From contig NZ_ANFX01000021.1 of assembly GCF_000331285.1 (NCBI RefSeq), positions 17,151 to 81,150 of the forward strand: a stretch of DNA of 64,000 nucleotides. Reading direction: 5' to 3'. Of the stretch, positions 17,359-25,749 are shown one piece after another (the stretch's first letter is position 1; every line of letters begins with the position of its first letter). Made by a program: the position numbers and the translations under genes. Source of the DNA: Porphyrobacter sp. AAP82 (lineage in GTDB: Bacteria; Pseudomonadota; Alphaproteobacteria; Sphingomonadales; Sphingomonadaceae). The notes beneath the pieces were generated by a model. That model ran no database searches, was not told the DNA's origin, and saw only the letters and a program-made list of their open reading frames with translations.

Positions 17359-18054
17359 TTACGCCGCTTCGACCTCGGTCTCGCTGTCGCGCAGCACGTA
17401 GCCGCGGCCCCAGACGGTCTCGATGTAGTTGTCTCCGCCGCAGGCCAGCGACAGCTTCTTGCGCAGCTTGCAGATGAACACGTCGATGATCTTGAGCTCG
17501 GGCTCGTCCATCCCGCCGTAAAGGTGGTTGAGGAACATTTCCTTTGTCAGCGTCGTGCCCTTGCGAAGCGAGAGCAGCTCGAGCATCGCATATTCCTTGC
17601 CGGTGAGGTGCACGCGGGCACCATCGACCTCGACCGTCTTGGCATCGAGGTTCACGGCGAGCTTGCCGGTGCGGATGACCGACTGCGAGTGGCCCTTCGA
17701 ACGGCGCACCACGGCATAGATGCGGGCGACCAGTTCCTCGCGGTGGAACGGCTTGGTGACGTAATCGTCTGCGCCGAAGCCGAAGGAGCGGATCTTCGAA
17801 TCCATCTCGGAAATGCCCGAAAGGATCAGCACCGGGGTCTGCACCTTGGCGACGCGCAGCTTCTTGAGCACGTCGTAGCCATGCATGTCGGGCAGGTTCA
17901 GATCGAGCAGGATGATGTCGTAATCATACAGCTTGCCGAGGTCCAAACCCTCTTCGCCAAGGTCGGTCGAATAGACGTTGAAGCCTTCGGTGGTGAGCAT
18001 CAGCTCGATCGCCTTGGCGGTGGTCGGTTCGTCTTCGATGAGCAGAACGCGCAT
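17359..18054 (-). CDS. ctrA: Cell-cycle response regulator CtrA
   Basis: 231-aa OmpR-family regulator controlling cell cycle, motility and envelope genes in alphaproteobacteria. The receiver has the acidic pair EDE at residues 7-9 with phospho-acceptor Asp51 in [16 protein letters not shown], and [12 protein letters not shown] supplies the Lys switch. The C-terminal winged helix holds [33 protein letters not shown] and [12 protein letters not shown], essentially the CtrA recognition sequence, followed by a short acidic tail. Length is typical. Upstream CtrA-like half-sites suggest autoregulation; an intrinsic terminator follows. No cckA, chpT or divK is in the window. Confidence 0.97.
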   Translation of the reverse strand: MRVLLIEDEPTTAKAIELMLTTEGFNVYSTDLGEEGLDLGKLYDYDIILLDLNLPDMHGYDVLKKLRVAKVQTPVLILSGISEMDSKIRSFGFGADDYVTKPFHREELVARIYAVVRRSKGHSQSVIRTGKLAVNLDAKTVEVDGARVHLTGKEYAMLELLSLRKGTTLTKEMFLNHLYGGMDEPELKIIDVFICKLRKKLSLACGGDNYIETVWGRGYVLRDSETEVEAA

Positions 18055-18108
18055 TTCTGTACCCCTGTCTTACCCCTGGTAACCCCCGCTTAGGAGAGGT
18101 TGTCGCCT

Positions 18109-18153
18109 GTTAACCACGCCACTTCTCACCAAAAAAGGTTAACAAGAAGTTTA
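18109..18153 (-). promoter_or_regulatory. Candidate CtrA-binding sites in the ctrA promoter region
   Basis: Two GTTAAC palindromes lie at 18109-18114 and 18138-18143. The second, read on the minus strand, forms TAAA-N7-TTAAC, one mismatch from the CtrA consensus TTAA-N7-TTAAC. Both lie 55-100 bases upstream of the ctrA ATG. Autoregulation of ctrA is known in Caulobacter; here it is inferred. Confidence 0.6.
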
Positions 18154-18221
18154 GCTCGTAAACTTTTTGGAGTGAGTCTTTCGAGTCACACCCCCGGACG
18201 GGGCGAAATCGGGGCAAGGCT

Positions 18222-18260
18222 AGGACTTTACGATCGCCCCGTCGCCTGAGGGAAAGTCCT
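18222..18260 (-). repeat. Inverted repeat spanning the rpoN stop codon
   Basis: AGGACTTT at 18222-18229 faces AAAGTCCT at 18253-18260, an 8-bp perfect arm match that overlaps the rpoN TAG codon. On the minus strand it forms a hairpin at the very end of the rpoN message. No T-tract follows, so termination is uncertain. Confidence 0.45.
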
Positions 18261-19758
18261 AAGACGCCCCCGCCAGTTTCTTCGCCCGCCGCCGCTCCGC
18301 GCTCGACCCCAGCCCGATCGCCTCGCGGTATTTGGCGACCGTGCGCCGGGCGAGGTCGAAGCCCTCCTTCTGGAGCATTTCGGCAAGCTGCTGGTCGGAC
18401 AGGATATTCTTCGCGGTCTCGGCGTCGATCAGCGCCTTGATGCGGGCCTTGATCGCGGCGCTCGAAGCGCCTTCGCCGTCGGCTGACGCAACGCCGCTGG
18501 TGAAGAAGTATTTGAGCTCGAACGTCCCGCGCTCGCACCACAGGTATTTGTTGCTGGTGACGCGGCTGACGGTGCTTTCGTGCATCCCGATCTGCTCGGC
18601 CACCTCGCGCAAGGTCAGCGGGCGCAGTTCGGCAACCCCGCGGCGGAAGAAGCCGTCCTGCTGCTTGACGATTTCCGCGGCGGTCTTGAGGATGGTCTTC
18701 TGGCGCTGGTCCAATGCGCGGATCAGCCAGTGCGCATCGGCGAGCTTCTCCTTGAGCCAGCCTTGCGATTCCTTGTTGGTCGCCCCCCGGTTCAATTCCA
18801 GATAATAGCCGCGGTTGACGATCAGCTTGGGCAGCGTCTCCTCGTTGATCGCGATGTCCCAGCCTCCGGCCGCGTTGGCGGTAAGGAGGATGTCGGGGAC
18901 CACGGTGCCGGTCTCGGCAGGGGCGAAGGCGAGGCCGGGGCGCGGGTTGTAGCTGCGCAGTTCGCGCAGCATGTCGGCGAAATCCTCGTCGTCGACGCGG
19001 CACAGGCGCTTCAAGCGTTCGACCTCCCCGCGGGCAACCAGATCGAGATTGTCGATCAGCGCCTTCATGCAGGGGTCGTAGCGGTCCGCCTCGCGCGCCT
19101 GGATGGCGATGCATTCGGCAAGGTTGCGCGCCCCCACGCCCGACGGGTCCAATGATTGCACCAGCCGAAGCCCCGCCTTGGCATCGAAGATATCGACCCC
19201 GAGATCGTCCGCCACTTCCTCGAGCGGGATGGTGAGATAGCCCGCTTCGTCGAGCAACCCGATGATGGCCCTCGCGATGAAGCCGGTCTGCGCGTCGCTG
19301 GCAAGGGCGCCGACCTGATTTTCGAGATGCTCGGCAAGGGTGATGTCAGCGGCGCGCAGCTGCTCCCAGTCGGGCATGTCGTCGAAGTCGCCGGAGCCCC
19401 CACTGCCGGCCGCGCCCCATTCGGCATCGCGCATCGAAGGCCCCGCGCCGTCGCCGGTGTCGAAATCGCGGTCCACCGCGCCCAGATCGAGCGGCGCATC
19501 GCCCTCGCCCCCGCCGGCCAGCATCAGCTGATCGGCGGTCGCCTCCTCGCCGGCAGGCGCGGCGATTTCGATGCGGTCAGGCTCGCCCGGGTCGGCAGGC
19601 CCGCCGGTATCGAGCAGCGGATTGGCCTCCAATGCGTCGGATATGAAGGTCTCGATCTCGAGATTGGAGGCCGCCAGCAGCTTGATCGCCTGCTGCAATT
19701 GCGGCGTCATTACCAGCGATTGCGTCTGCCGGATATCGAGGCGGGGGCCCAATGCCAT
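18259..19758 (-). CDS. rpoN: RNA polymerase sigma-54 factor
   Basis: 499-aa sigma-54. Region I is visible as QTQSLVMTPQLQQAIKLLAASNLE, followed by an acidic linker, the core-binding region with ADIFDAKAGLRLVQSLDPSGVGARNL-like sequence, the helix-turn-helix LREVAEQIGMHESTVSRVTSNKYL, and the RpoN box ARRTVAKYREAIG near the end. The ATG at 19758 (MALGPRLDIRQ) is the natural start; upstream in-frame sequence is not conserved. lptB lies upstream, as is common, but the usual downstream hpf and ptsN are absent and ctrA follows instead. Confidence 0.96.
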   Translation of the reverse strand: MALGPRLDIRQTQSLVMTPQLQQAIKLLAASNLEIETFISDALEANPLLDTGGPADPGEPDRIEIAAPAGEEATADQLMLAGGGEGDAPLDLGAVDRDFDTGDGAGPSMRDAEWGAAGSGGSGDFDDMPDWEQLRAADITLAEHLENQVGALASDAQTGFIARAIIGLLDEAGYLTIPLEEVADDLGVDIFDAKAGLRLVQSLDPSGVGARNLAECIAIQAREADRYDPCMKALIDNLDLVARGEVERLKRLCRVDDEDFADMLRELRSYNPRPGLAFAPAETGTVVPDILLTANAAGGWDIAINEETLPKLIVNRGYYLELNRGATNKESQGWLKEKLADAHWLIRALDQRQKTILKTAAEIVKQQDGFFRRGVAELRPLTLREVAEQIGMHESTVSRVTSNKYLWCERGTFELKYFFTSGVASADGEGASSAAIKARIKALIDAETAKNILSDQQLAEMLQKEGFDLARRTVAKYREAIGLGSSAERRRAKKLAGAS

Positions 19759-19813
19759 TATGCGTCGATCCGCATTTCGCTTCGCATAATGCTGCGCGCC
19801 GGGCTGGCACGAT

Positions 19814-19863
19814 CCCCCGCCCTTCCACCCGGGATCATAGGCGGAAGGGCGGAAGGGCGGGGG
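19814..19863 (-). repeat. 13-bp perfect hairpin between lptB and rpoN
   Basis: CCCCCGCCCTTCC (19814-19826) and its exact complement (19851-19863) flank a 24-base spacer in the 174-base gap between lptB and rpoN. The right arm is preceded by a partial tandem copy. It lacks a U-tract on the minus strand, so it is more likely an intercistronic mRNA hairpin than a simple terminator. Confidence 0.55.
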
Positions 19864-19932
19864 AACGGGCTGGCCTCGACCCCGGTGGACCAAGACCCAC
19901 CCGCAGCCATCAGTTGGCCTCCCACCGGAAAA

Positions 19933-20712
19933 TCACAGCGTGAAGCTCTCGCCCAGATACAAGCGCCGCACATTCTCGTCGGCGACCAGTTCCTGCGGGG
20001 ATCCGGCGAACAGCACCTGCCCGCCATAGATGATGCAGGCGCGATCGACGATGTCGAGCGTCTCGCGCACGTTGTGATCGGTGATCAGCACCCCGATGCC
20101 GCGCTGCTTCAGGTCCTTCACCAGATCGCGGATATCGCTGATCGAAAGCGGGTCGATCCCTGCGAAGGGCTCGTCGAGCAGCATGATCGAGGGCTTGGCG
20201 GCGAGCGCGCGGGCGATCTCGCAGCGGCGGCGCTCCCCGCCCGACAGCGCCATCGCCGGGCTTTCGCGCAGGCGGGTGAGGCCGAATTCGTCGAGCAGCC
20301 GCTCCAGTTCGGAGGCGCGGGTGGCCTTGTCGGGCTCGACCAGTTCGAGCACGCAGGCGATGTTCTGTTCCACCGTCATGCCGCGAAAGATCGAGGTTTC
20401 CTGCGGGAGGTAGCCGAGGCCGAGGATCGCGCGGCGATACATCGGCAGCTTGGTCACATCCTCGCCGTCCATCAGGATGCGGCCCGAATCCGGCTTCACC
20501 AGCCCCATGATCGAATAGAAACAGGTGGTCTTGCCCGCCCCGTTGGGTCCGAGCAGGCCGAGCACCTCGCCCTTGGCAACGCTCAGCGAGATATCGGTGA
20601 GGACCGCGCGCTTTTCATAGCTCTTGGCGATCGAGATCACCTCGAGCCCGGAGCCGGTCGGCTGGATCGGGGCGGCCTCGCCCTGCGATTGTGGGAGGGT
20701 GGCGGTGTTCAT
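19933..20712 (-). CDS. lptB: LPS export ABC transporter ATPase LptB
   Basis: 259-aa ATPase that powers extraction of lipopolysaccharide from the inner membrane with LptF, LptG and LptC. Motifs: Walker A GPNGAGKTTCFY, Q-loop YLPQETSIFRGM (typical of LptB), signature LSGGERRRCEIARAL, Walker B IMLLDEPFAGID and switch His in ITDHNVRETL. The ATG at 20712 gives a roughly 28-residue Pro/Gln-rich N-terminal extension before the ABC domain; upstream ATGs are less likely. lptA and lptC, which often precede it, are not here. Confidence 0.96.
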   Translation of the reverse strand: MNTATLPQSQGEAAPIQPTGSGLEVISIAKSYEKRAVLTDISLSVAKGEVLGLLGPNGAGKTTCFYSIMGLVKPDSGRILMDGEDVTKLPMYRRAILGLGYLPQETSIFRGMTVEQNIACVLELVEPDKATRASELERLLDEFGLTRLRESPAMALSGGERRRCEIARALAAKPSIMLLDEPFAGIDPLSISDIRDLVKDLKQRGIGVLITDHNVRETLDIVDRACIIYGGQVLFAGSPQELVADENVRRLYLGESFTL

Positions 20713-20890
20713 TGCGCCCGAGTCTTTAGCACCATGGCGAGGCGAGGAAAGTGGCGCAGTGCATTTGGCAGGATTTTTGCTTAGGCGCGCGGCAATCGGG
20801 TGCCAGGCAGCACAACCCTCCCGCGAATAGAGCGGCTTGCGCGGCGATCCTTGCGCGGCGCGCAATATTGCGCCGGGCGCGCGCGGCTTA

Positions 20891-20919
20891 TTGCAACCGT
20901 GCTACACCTTTGCGATACT
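20891..20919 (+). promoter_or_regulatory. Sigma-70-like promoter for the small membrane protein
   Basis: TTGCAA at 20891-20896, a 17-base spacer and GATACT at 20914-20919 form a good vegetative promoter. The predicted transcript start is near 20927, about 30 bases before the ATG at 20956, with GGGGAGC as ribosome site. Confidence 0.6.
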
Positions 20920-20955
20920 GCGTTATTCGCATCACACCGTCGGGGAGCGGCACGC

Positions 20956-21333
20956 ATGGTGAATTCTGAAGAGCGCAACCACGGCAAGGCGCTGTCTGCA
21001 ACCCGGGTGCGGGACTGGCGCAAGGCGATGAGCGATCATGTCGCCTATGGCCTGCTCGCCTACACCGCGTTGCAGATCTTCGTGACCGTCAAGGCGCTGG
21101 CCGAGGGTTCCTCGACGGGGCTTCCCTACCTTGCACTGATCGTACTGGTCGCCGGGATCATTCCGGTGTGCCGCTGGTTCGAGAAGCGCTGGGCGGTGCT
21201 CGGCGATGCCGAGGCCGCCGACCCTGCGCTCGCGGGCGAATTCCGCCGCGACGTCATTGCGCTGTGGGCCATGGCGATCGGCCTGCCCTTCGGGCTGACG
21301 CTGATCTTCAAGATGTTGCTGGAAGTGTTTTGA
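20956..21333 (+). CDS. Inner-membrane hypothetical protein
   Basis: 125-aa membrane protein not recognised as any named family. It has a charged N-terminus (MVNSEERNHGKALSATRVRDWRK) followed by three probable helices: AYGLLAYTALQIFVTV, YLALIVLVAGIIPVC and VIALWAMAIGLPFGLTLIF. Between the second and third helix is a charged loop (EKRWAVLGDAEAADP). It has its own likely promoter and ribosome site. It converges on ppa across a 250-base palindrome-rich gap. Confidence 0.8.
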   Translation: MVNSEERNHGKALSATRVRDWRKAMSDHVAYGLLAYTALQIFVTVKALAEGSSTGLPYLALIVLVAGIIPVCRWFEKRWAVLGDAEAADPALAGEFRRDVIALWAMAIGLPFGLTLIFKMLLEVF

Positions 21334-21340
21334 TGGGGTG

Positions 21341-21441
21341 CCCGCCTCCGCGGGTATCCTTGTGTTTTGCAGCCCCTGCGGGCTGCGAAATCCTCGCTCA
21401 CGGGGCCTGACGGCCCCATCGCTGCGGGCGCCCGTTCGGGC
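21341..21441 (+). repeat. Run of four short hairpins after the membrane-protein gene
   Basis: Starting 8 bases past the stop at 21333 are four perfect stems in 100 bases: CCCGC/GCGGG (21341-21354), GCAGCCC/GGGCTGC (21369-21386), GGGGCC/GGCCCC (21402-21417) and GCCC/GGGC (21430-21441). No T-tract. Such arrays are typical of dispersed palindromic elements in sphingomonad genomes. Confidence 0.55.
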
Positions 21442-21497
21442 TTGCGGACGCTAAAGCGACCGATCCCAGCGCATACCACTCATGTTGGCACTGGTTC

Positions 21498-21575
21498 GGC
21501 CCACAGGGCCGCGAGCGCACGCGCGCGAGCCGCAGGTGCCCCGTGGCGCTAGCCACGGGAACAGCACCGAGGACG
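21498..21575 (-). repeat. Structured intergenic repeat, copy B (3' of ppa)
   Basis: 78-base element aligned end to end with 17254-17329. Flanks are nearly identical: GGCCC-ACA-GGGCC, the GCGAGCGCAC linker, GCCGCAGGTGC, AACAGCACC and GAGGACG. The central stem is CCCGTGGC/GCCACGGG with a GCTA loop, unrelated in bases to copy A but fully paired. The outer GGTGC/GCACC pair is A-U here where copy A has G-U. It sits 10 bases past the ppa stop. Confidence 0.8.
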
Positions 21576-21584
21576 GGCCCGCAA

Positions 21585-22115
21585 TCAGGAAGTCTTATAC
21601 CGCTCGATCGCCTCGACGGTGATCTTGCGCGCTTCGGAGGCATCGCCCCACTTGCCGACGCGCACCCACTTTTCGGCTTCCAAGTCCTTGTAGTGGGTGA
21701 AGAAGTGTTCGATCTGCTGGAAGATGATGCTCGGCAGGTCGGTGGTTTCCTTGACCTCGGCGTAATAGGGGAAGGTCTCGTTCACCGGCACGCAGACCAG
21801 CTTCTCGTCGCCGCCCTGCTCGTCTTCCAGATTGAGCACGCCGATCGGCCGCGCGCGCACCACGCAGCCCGGGATGAAGGGCGAGCGCGAGATCACCAGC
21901 GCATCGAGCGGGTCGCCATCGGGGCTGAGCGTGTGCGGCACGAAGCCGTAATTGGCCGGATAGCGCATCGGGGTGTGGAGGATGCGGTCGACGAACAGCG
22001 CCCCGCTTTCCTTGTCGAACTCGTACTTCACCGGCTCCCCGCCGGTCGGCACCTCGATGATCACGTTGAGATCGTCGGGGGGGTTCACGCCGGTGGGAAT
22101 CTTGTCGATGCGCAT
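21585..22115 (-). CDS. ppa: Inorganic pyrophosphatase
   Basis: 176-aa family I soluble pyrophosphatase that splits PPi and drives biosynthesis. Seen: MRIDKIPTGVNPPDDLNVIIEVP at the N-terminus (given here in part), KYEFDKESGALFVDRI, PANYGFVPHTLSPDGDPLD with metal-binding aspartates (D-x-D-P-x-D signature) and DLPSIIFQQIEHFFTHYKDLE at the end. Length matches the bacterial hexameric enzyme. A structured repeat follows it directly. Confidence 0.96.
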   Translation of the reverse strand: MRIDKIPTGVNPPDDLNVIIEVPTGGEPVKYEFDKESGALFVDRILHTPMRYPANYGFVPHTLSPDGDPLDALVISRSPFIPGCVVRARPIGVLNLEDEQGGDEKLVCVPVNETFPYYAEVKETTDLPSIIFQQIEHFFTHYKDLEAEKWVRVGKWGDASEARKITVEAIERYKTS

Positions 22116-22235
22116 GGATGTTCTCTTCTGGCTGGGCGCCGCGCGTTTGCGCTTGCGGCGGAGAGGTTCGGATCGCCCCCTTAATCGGTGCGGCAGGATT
22201 GCGAAAGGCCCTGTGTGGGCCTAATCCGCGCGCCC

Positions 22236-23495
22236 ATGAGCAAGAAGACCCCGCGCCAAACACCCCAGGCCATCCGCGGCACGCAGGACATTTTCGGCGC
22301 CGATGCCGAGGCCTTCGCCTTCGTCGTCGCAACCTTCGAGCGCGTGCGCCGCCTGTACCGCTTCCGCCGGGTGGAAATGCCGGTGTTCGAAAAGACCGAG
22401 GTGTTCGCGCGCTCGCTCGGCGAGACGACCGATGTGGTCTCCAAGGAGATGTATTCCTTCGATGATCGCGGCGGCGAGAGCCTGACCCTGCGCCCCGAAT
22501 TCACCGCCGGCATCGCGCGCGCCTTCCTCACCAACGGCTGGCAGCAATATGCGCCCTTGAAGGTCGCCACCCACGGCCCGCTGTTCCGCTACGAGCGCCC
22601 GCAGAAGGGCCGCTACCGCCAGTTCCACCAGATCGACGCCGAAGTGATCGGCGCGGGCGAGCCGCAGGCCGATGTCGAGCTGCTGGCGATGGCGGACCAG
22701 CTGCTGCGCGAGCTGGGCATCCACGATGTCACCCTGCACCTCAACACGCTGGGCGACGGCGCGAGCCGCGAGGCGTGGCGGGCAGCGCTGATCCAATACT
22801 TCCGCGCGGTGAAGGGCGAGCTCTCCGAGGAATCGCAGGAGCGGCTGGAGAAGAACCCGCTGCGCATCCTCGATTCGAAGGACCCGAGGGACAAGCCCTT
22901 CCTGGCGGACGCGCCGAAGATCGACGCGTTCCTGTCGGAGGAGGCTTCGGCTTTCTTCGCCGCCGTCACCAGCGGGCTCGATGCGGCGGGCGTGAAGTGG
23001 GTGCGGGCCGAAAGCCTCGTTCGCGGGCTCGACTACTACCGCCACACCGCCTTCGAATTCATCCCCGACGAGGGGAGTGCTTCGGCGGCCGCGCTGGGCT
23101 CGCAGAGCACGGTGCTGGGCGGCGGGCGCTATGACGGGCTGATGGAGAGCCTCGGCGGCGCGCCGACGCCTGCCGTGGGCTGGGCCGCGGGGATCGAGCG
23201 GCTGGCGATGCTGGTGGGGGCGCGGGAGGAGGAGCGGCTCGAGGCGATGGTGCTCGTCGAGGATGATGCCGGGCTTGGCGCCGCGATTGCCTTGCTGGCA
23301 GACTTGCGCAAGTGCGGTGTCGTTGCCGAGATCATGGCGACCGGTTCGCCAAAGAAGCGCTATGATAAGGCTGTGAAGCAGCAGCCGCAGCACATTCTGA
23401 GGGTCAACGCGACTGGCTACTACGGCATCTCGGGCGAGGGTCCGACCGACAGGATTGTCGCTGCGCTCAACAACACGTCGTCTCCCCGGGCTTGA
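22236..23495 (+). CDS. hisS: Histidyl-tRNA synthetase
   Basis: 419-aa class II synthetase that charges tRNA-His. Motif 2 is [18 protein letters not shown]; the histidine A loop is [15 protein letters not shown], and the motif 3 region is [13 protein letters not shown]. The ATG at 22236 ([20 protein letters not shown]) is chosen, since [10 protein letters not shown] is the conserved opening. The last residues (NNTSSPRA) and the stop codon lie inside the left arm of a palindromic element at 23478, so the native C-terminus was probably altered by its insertion. Confidence 0.96.
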   Translation: MSKKTPRQTPQAIRGTQDIFGADAEAFAFVVATFERVRRLYRFRRVEMPVFEKTEVFARSLGETTDVVSKEMYSFDDRGGESLTLRPEFTAGIARAFLTNGWQQYAPLKVATHGPLFRYERPQKGRYRQFHQIDAEVIGAGEPQADVELLAMADQLLRELGIHDVTLHLNTLGDGASREAWRAALIQYFRAVKGELSEESQERLEKNPLRILDSKDPRDKPFLADAPKIDAFLSEEASAFFAAVTSGLDAAGVKWVRAESLVRGLDYYRHTAFEFIPDEGSASAAALGSQSTVLGGGRYDGLMESLGGAPTPAVGWAAGIERLAMLVGAREEERLEAMVLVEDDAGLGAAIALLADLRKCGVVAEIMATGSPKKRYDKAVKQQPQHILRVNATGYYGISGEGPTDRIVAALNNTSSPRA

Positions 23496-23567
23496 CCCGG
23501 GGCCCCGCTTTTCTTCTCGCGGCGGATCATTAAGTAGCGGGATCCCGGATCAAGTCCGGGAAGACGA
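23478..23567. repeat. Palindromic intergenic unit invading the hisS 3' end
   Basis: Two 32-base arms (23478-23509 and 23536-23567) are inverted copies with 27 of 32 positions matching; all five differences are transitions. The type, with CCCGGRCTTGAYCCGGG, is a widespread palindromic repeat of alphaproteobacterial genomes. The left arm supplies the last hisS codons and its TGA. Confidence 0.8.
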
Positions 23568-23584
23568 GAAACACACCGAACCCC

Positions 23585-24652
23585 ATGCAAATCCCCCCCG
23601 AACGCCTTGACCAGATCGCGCACCGCTTTGCGGAGCTGGAAGCGCGCATGGCGTCCGGCACGCTCGAGGGCGAGGCCTTCGTCCGCGCCTCGCGCGACTA
23701 TGCCGAGCTTGAACCCGTCGCCAAAATCGCCGCCGAAGTGAAGGCCGCGCGCGAGGAGATGGCGGGGCTCACCGAAATGCTCGCCGATCCCGAGATGAAG
23801 GCGATGGCCGAAGAAGAGCTCGCCAACCTCAAATCCGCCCTCCCCGATCTCGAACGCCGCCTCGCCATCGCGCTGCTGCCGCGCGATTCGGCCGATGCCA
23901 AGCCCGCGATGCTCGAAATTCGCGCGGGCACCGGGGGTGACGAGGCCGCGCTGTTCGCCGCCGATCTCTACCGGATGTACGAACGCTACGCCGCCGAACA
24001 GGGCTGGAAGGTCGAGGCCGTCAGCATCGCCGCCTCCGACATCGGCGGCTACAAGGAAGTCATCGCCAACGTCACCGGCACCGGGGTCTTCGCCAAATTG
24101 AAGTTCGAAAGCGGCGTCCACCGCGTGCAGCGCGTGCCGGTGACCGAGAGCGGCGGGCGCATCCACACCTCGGCCGCGACCGTCGCGGTACTGGCCGAGC
24201 CCGACGAGGTCGACATCCAGATCGAGGACAAGGACCTCAAGATCGACGTCTACCGCGCGAGCGGAGCCGGGGGCCAGCACGTCAACACCACCGATTCGGC
24301 GGTGCGCATCACCCACCTTCCCACCGGGACGGTTGTGACCTGTCAGGACGGACGCAGCCAGCACAAGAACAAGGAAAAGGCGATGCAGGTGCTGCGCACG
24401 CGGCTCTACGATGCCCAGCGCGAGGCGACGCAGGGCGCGGAGGCCGAGGCGCGCAAGGCGATGGTCGGCAGCGGCGACCGTTCGGAGCGCATCCGCACCT
24501 ACAACTTCCCCCAAGGCCGCGTCACCGATCACCGCATCGGCCTCACCTTGCACAAGCTCGAAGAGGTGCTCGCCGGGCCGGGGCTTGCCGAACTGGTCGA
24601 CGCCCTGATCGCCGAGGACGAGGGCAAGCGGCTCGCCGCGCTCGCGGAATAA
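23585..24652 (+). CDS. prfA: Peptide chain release factor 1
   Basis: 355-aa factor that terminates translation at UAA and UAG. Domain 2 has [15 protein letters not shown]. The catalytic GGQ motif lies in [18 protein letters not shown] near residue 230, followed by [15 protein letters not shown]. Its stop overlaps the prmC start by one base (TAATG), so the factor and its methylase are coupled. Confidence 0.96.
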   Translation: MQIPPERLDQIAHRFAELEARMASGTLEGEAFVRASRDYAELEPVAKIAAEVKAAREEMAGLTEMLADPEMKAMAEEELANLKSALPDLERRLAIALLPRDSADAKPAMLEIRAGTGGDEAALFAADLYRMYERYAAEQGWKVEAVSIAASDIGGYKEVIANVTGTGVFAKLKFESGVHRVQRVPVTESGGRIHTSAATVAVLAEPDEVDIQIEDKDLKIDVYRASGAGGQHVNTTDSAVRITHLPTGTVVTCQDGRSQHKNKEKAMQVLRTRLYDAQREATQGAEAEARKAMVGSGDRSERIRTYNFPQGRVTDHRIGLTLHKLEEVLAGPGLAELVDALIAEDEGKRLAALAE

Positions 24653-25473
24653 TGACCGTCGGCGAAGCGATCCGCGCCGCAGCGACGCGCCTCGCAGCCA
24701 CCAGCGATACCGCGCGGCTCGATGCCGAACTGCTGATGGCGCACCTCTTCGGCGTGACCCGTTCGGAACTGCTGCTGCGCCACATGCGCGATCCCGCCCC
24801 GCCGGGCTTTGCCGCGCTGGTCGAACGGCGCACCGGGCACGAGCCGGTCGCCTACATCACCGGGCGCCAGGATTTCTACGGCCTGCCGTTGATCGTCACC
24901 CCCGCCACCCTGATCCCGCGCGCCGACAGCGAGACGCTGGTGGAGGCGGCGCTGGCGGCGAGGCCCGAGGCCGCCCGCGTGCTCGACCTCGGCACGGGAT
25001 CGGGGGCGCTGCTGCTCGCCGTGCTGGCCTATCTGCGGGGCGCCCGGGGCGTGGGCATCGACCGCTCGCCCGAGGCGCTCGCGGTGGCGGAGCGCAATGC
25101 CGAAGCGCTGGGGCTGCGCCCGCAGGCGCGGTTCCTCGAGGGTGACTGGCACGCGGGCGGCTGGGCCGGAGATCTCGGCACCTTCGACCTCATCTTGTGC
25201 AACCCGCCCTATGTCGAGGAGAGCGCCGCGCTCGACCGGCAAGTCACCGGTTTCGAGCCTGCCTCGGCGCTGTTTGCCGGGCCCGAGGGGCTCGACGATT
25301 ACCGCGTGCTGATCCCGCAACTGCGCGCGCTGATGCGGCCCGGCGCGCTTGCCGTGCTTGAAATCGGGGCGAATCAGGCCGGGGCCGTCGGCGCGCTGGC
25401 GACCGCCTCGGGGTTTTGCGTGGAGCTGGCCCGCGACCTTGCGGGCCGCGCGCGGGCCCTGCTGCTGACGTAA
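24652..25473 (+). CDS. prmC: Release factor glutamine methyltransferase
   Basis: 273-aa SAM-dependent enzyme that methylates the Gln of the GGQ motif in release factors. The N-terminal helical domain is followed by GHEPVAYITGRQDFYGLPL, SAM motif I VLDLGTGSGALLLAV and the substrate-binding NPPYVEESA. Coupling to prfA is the standard arrangement. No upstream start is possible without running into prfA. Confidence 0.96.
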   Translation: MTVGEAIRAAATRLAATSDTARLDAELLMAHLFGVTRSELLLRHMRDPAPPGFAALVERRTGHEPVAYITGRQDFYGLPLIVTPATLIPRADSETLVEAALAARPEAARVLDLGTGSGALLLAVLAYLRGARGVGIDRSPEALAVAERNAEALGLRPQARFLEGDWHAGGWAGDLGTFDLILCNPPYVEESAALDRQVTGFEPASALFAGPEGLDDYRVLIPQLRALMRPGALAVLEIGANQAGAVGALATASGFCVELARDLAGRARALLLT

Positions 25474-25749
25474 CAGAATTACGCGCGCGGGGCTTGGCAA
25501 ACCGGTTTCGCATCGCTACGTCTTGCCTAGGCCAGATGGATTGCGAAGGGCGCAAACCGCTGGGCCATGCTCCTGAACTCAGCTGATACCGCCGTGAGGG
25601 CTCGCCCCCGGCAGCATCCAGCGCGGAGCACGCGGCACGCTTCGGCCCATTGGAACGACGGGGTCCGGCGTGGCGCAAGGGCAAGGGGTCTGTTGACCGC
25701 GCGTATGACCAATGTTTTCGCGCTAGGTCGCTGTTAAGGAACGTTTTCC

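Noticed and set aside
25474..25749. A possible RNA gene in the 275-base gap before the DUF4167 gene
   Set aside because: No terminator, stable stem series or convincing promoter was seen; TTGACC near 25691 lacks a good -10 element.
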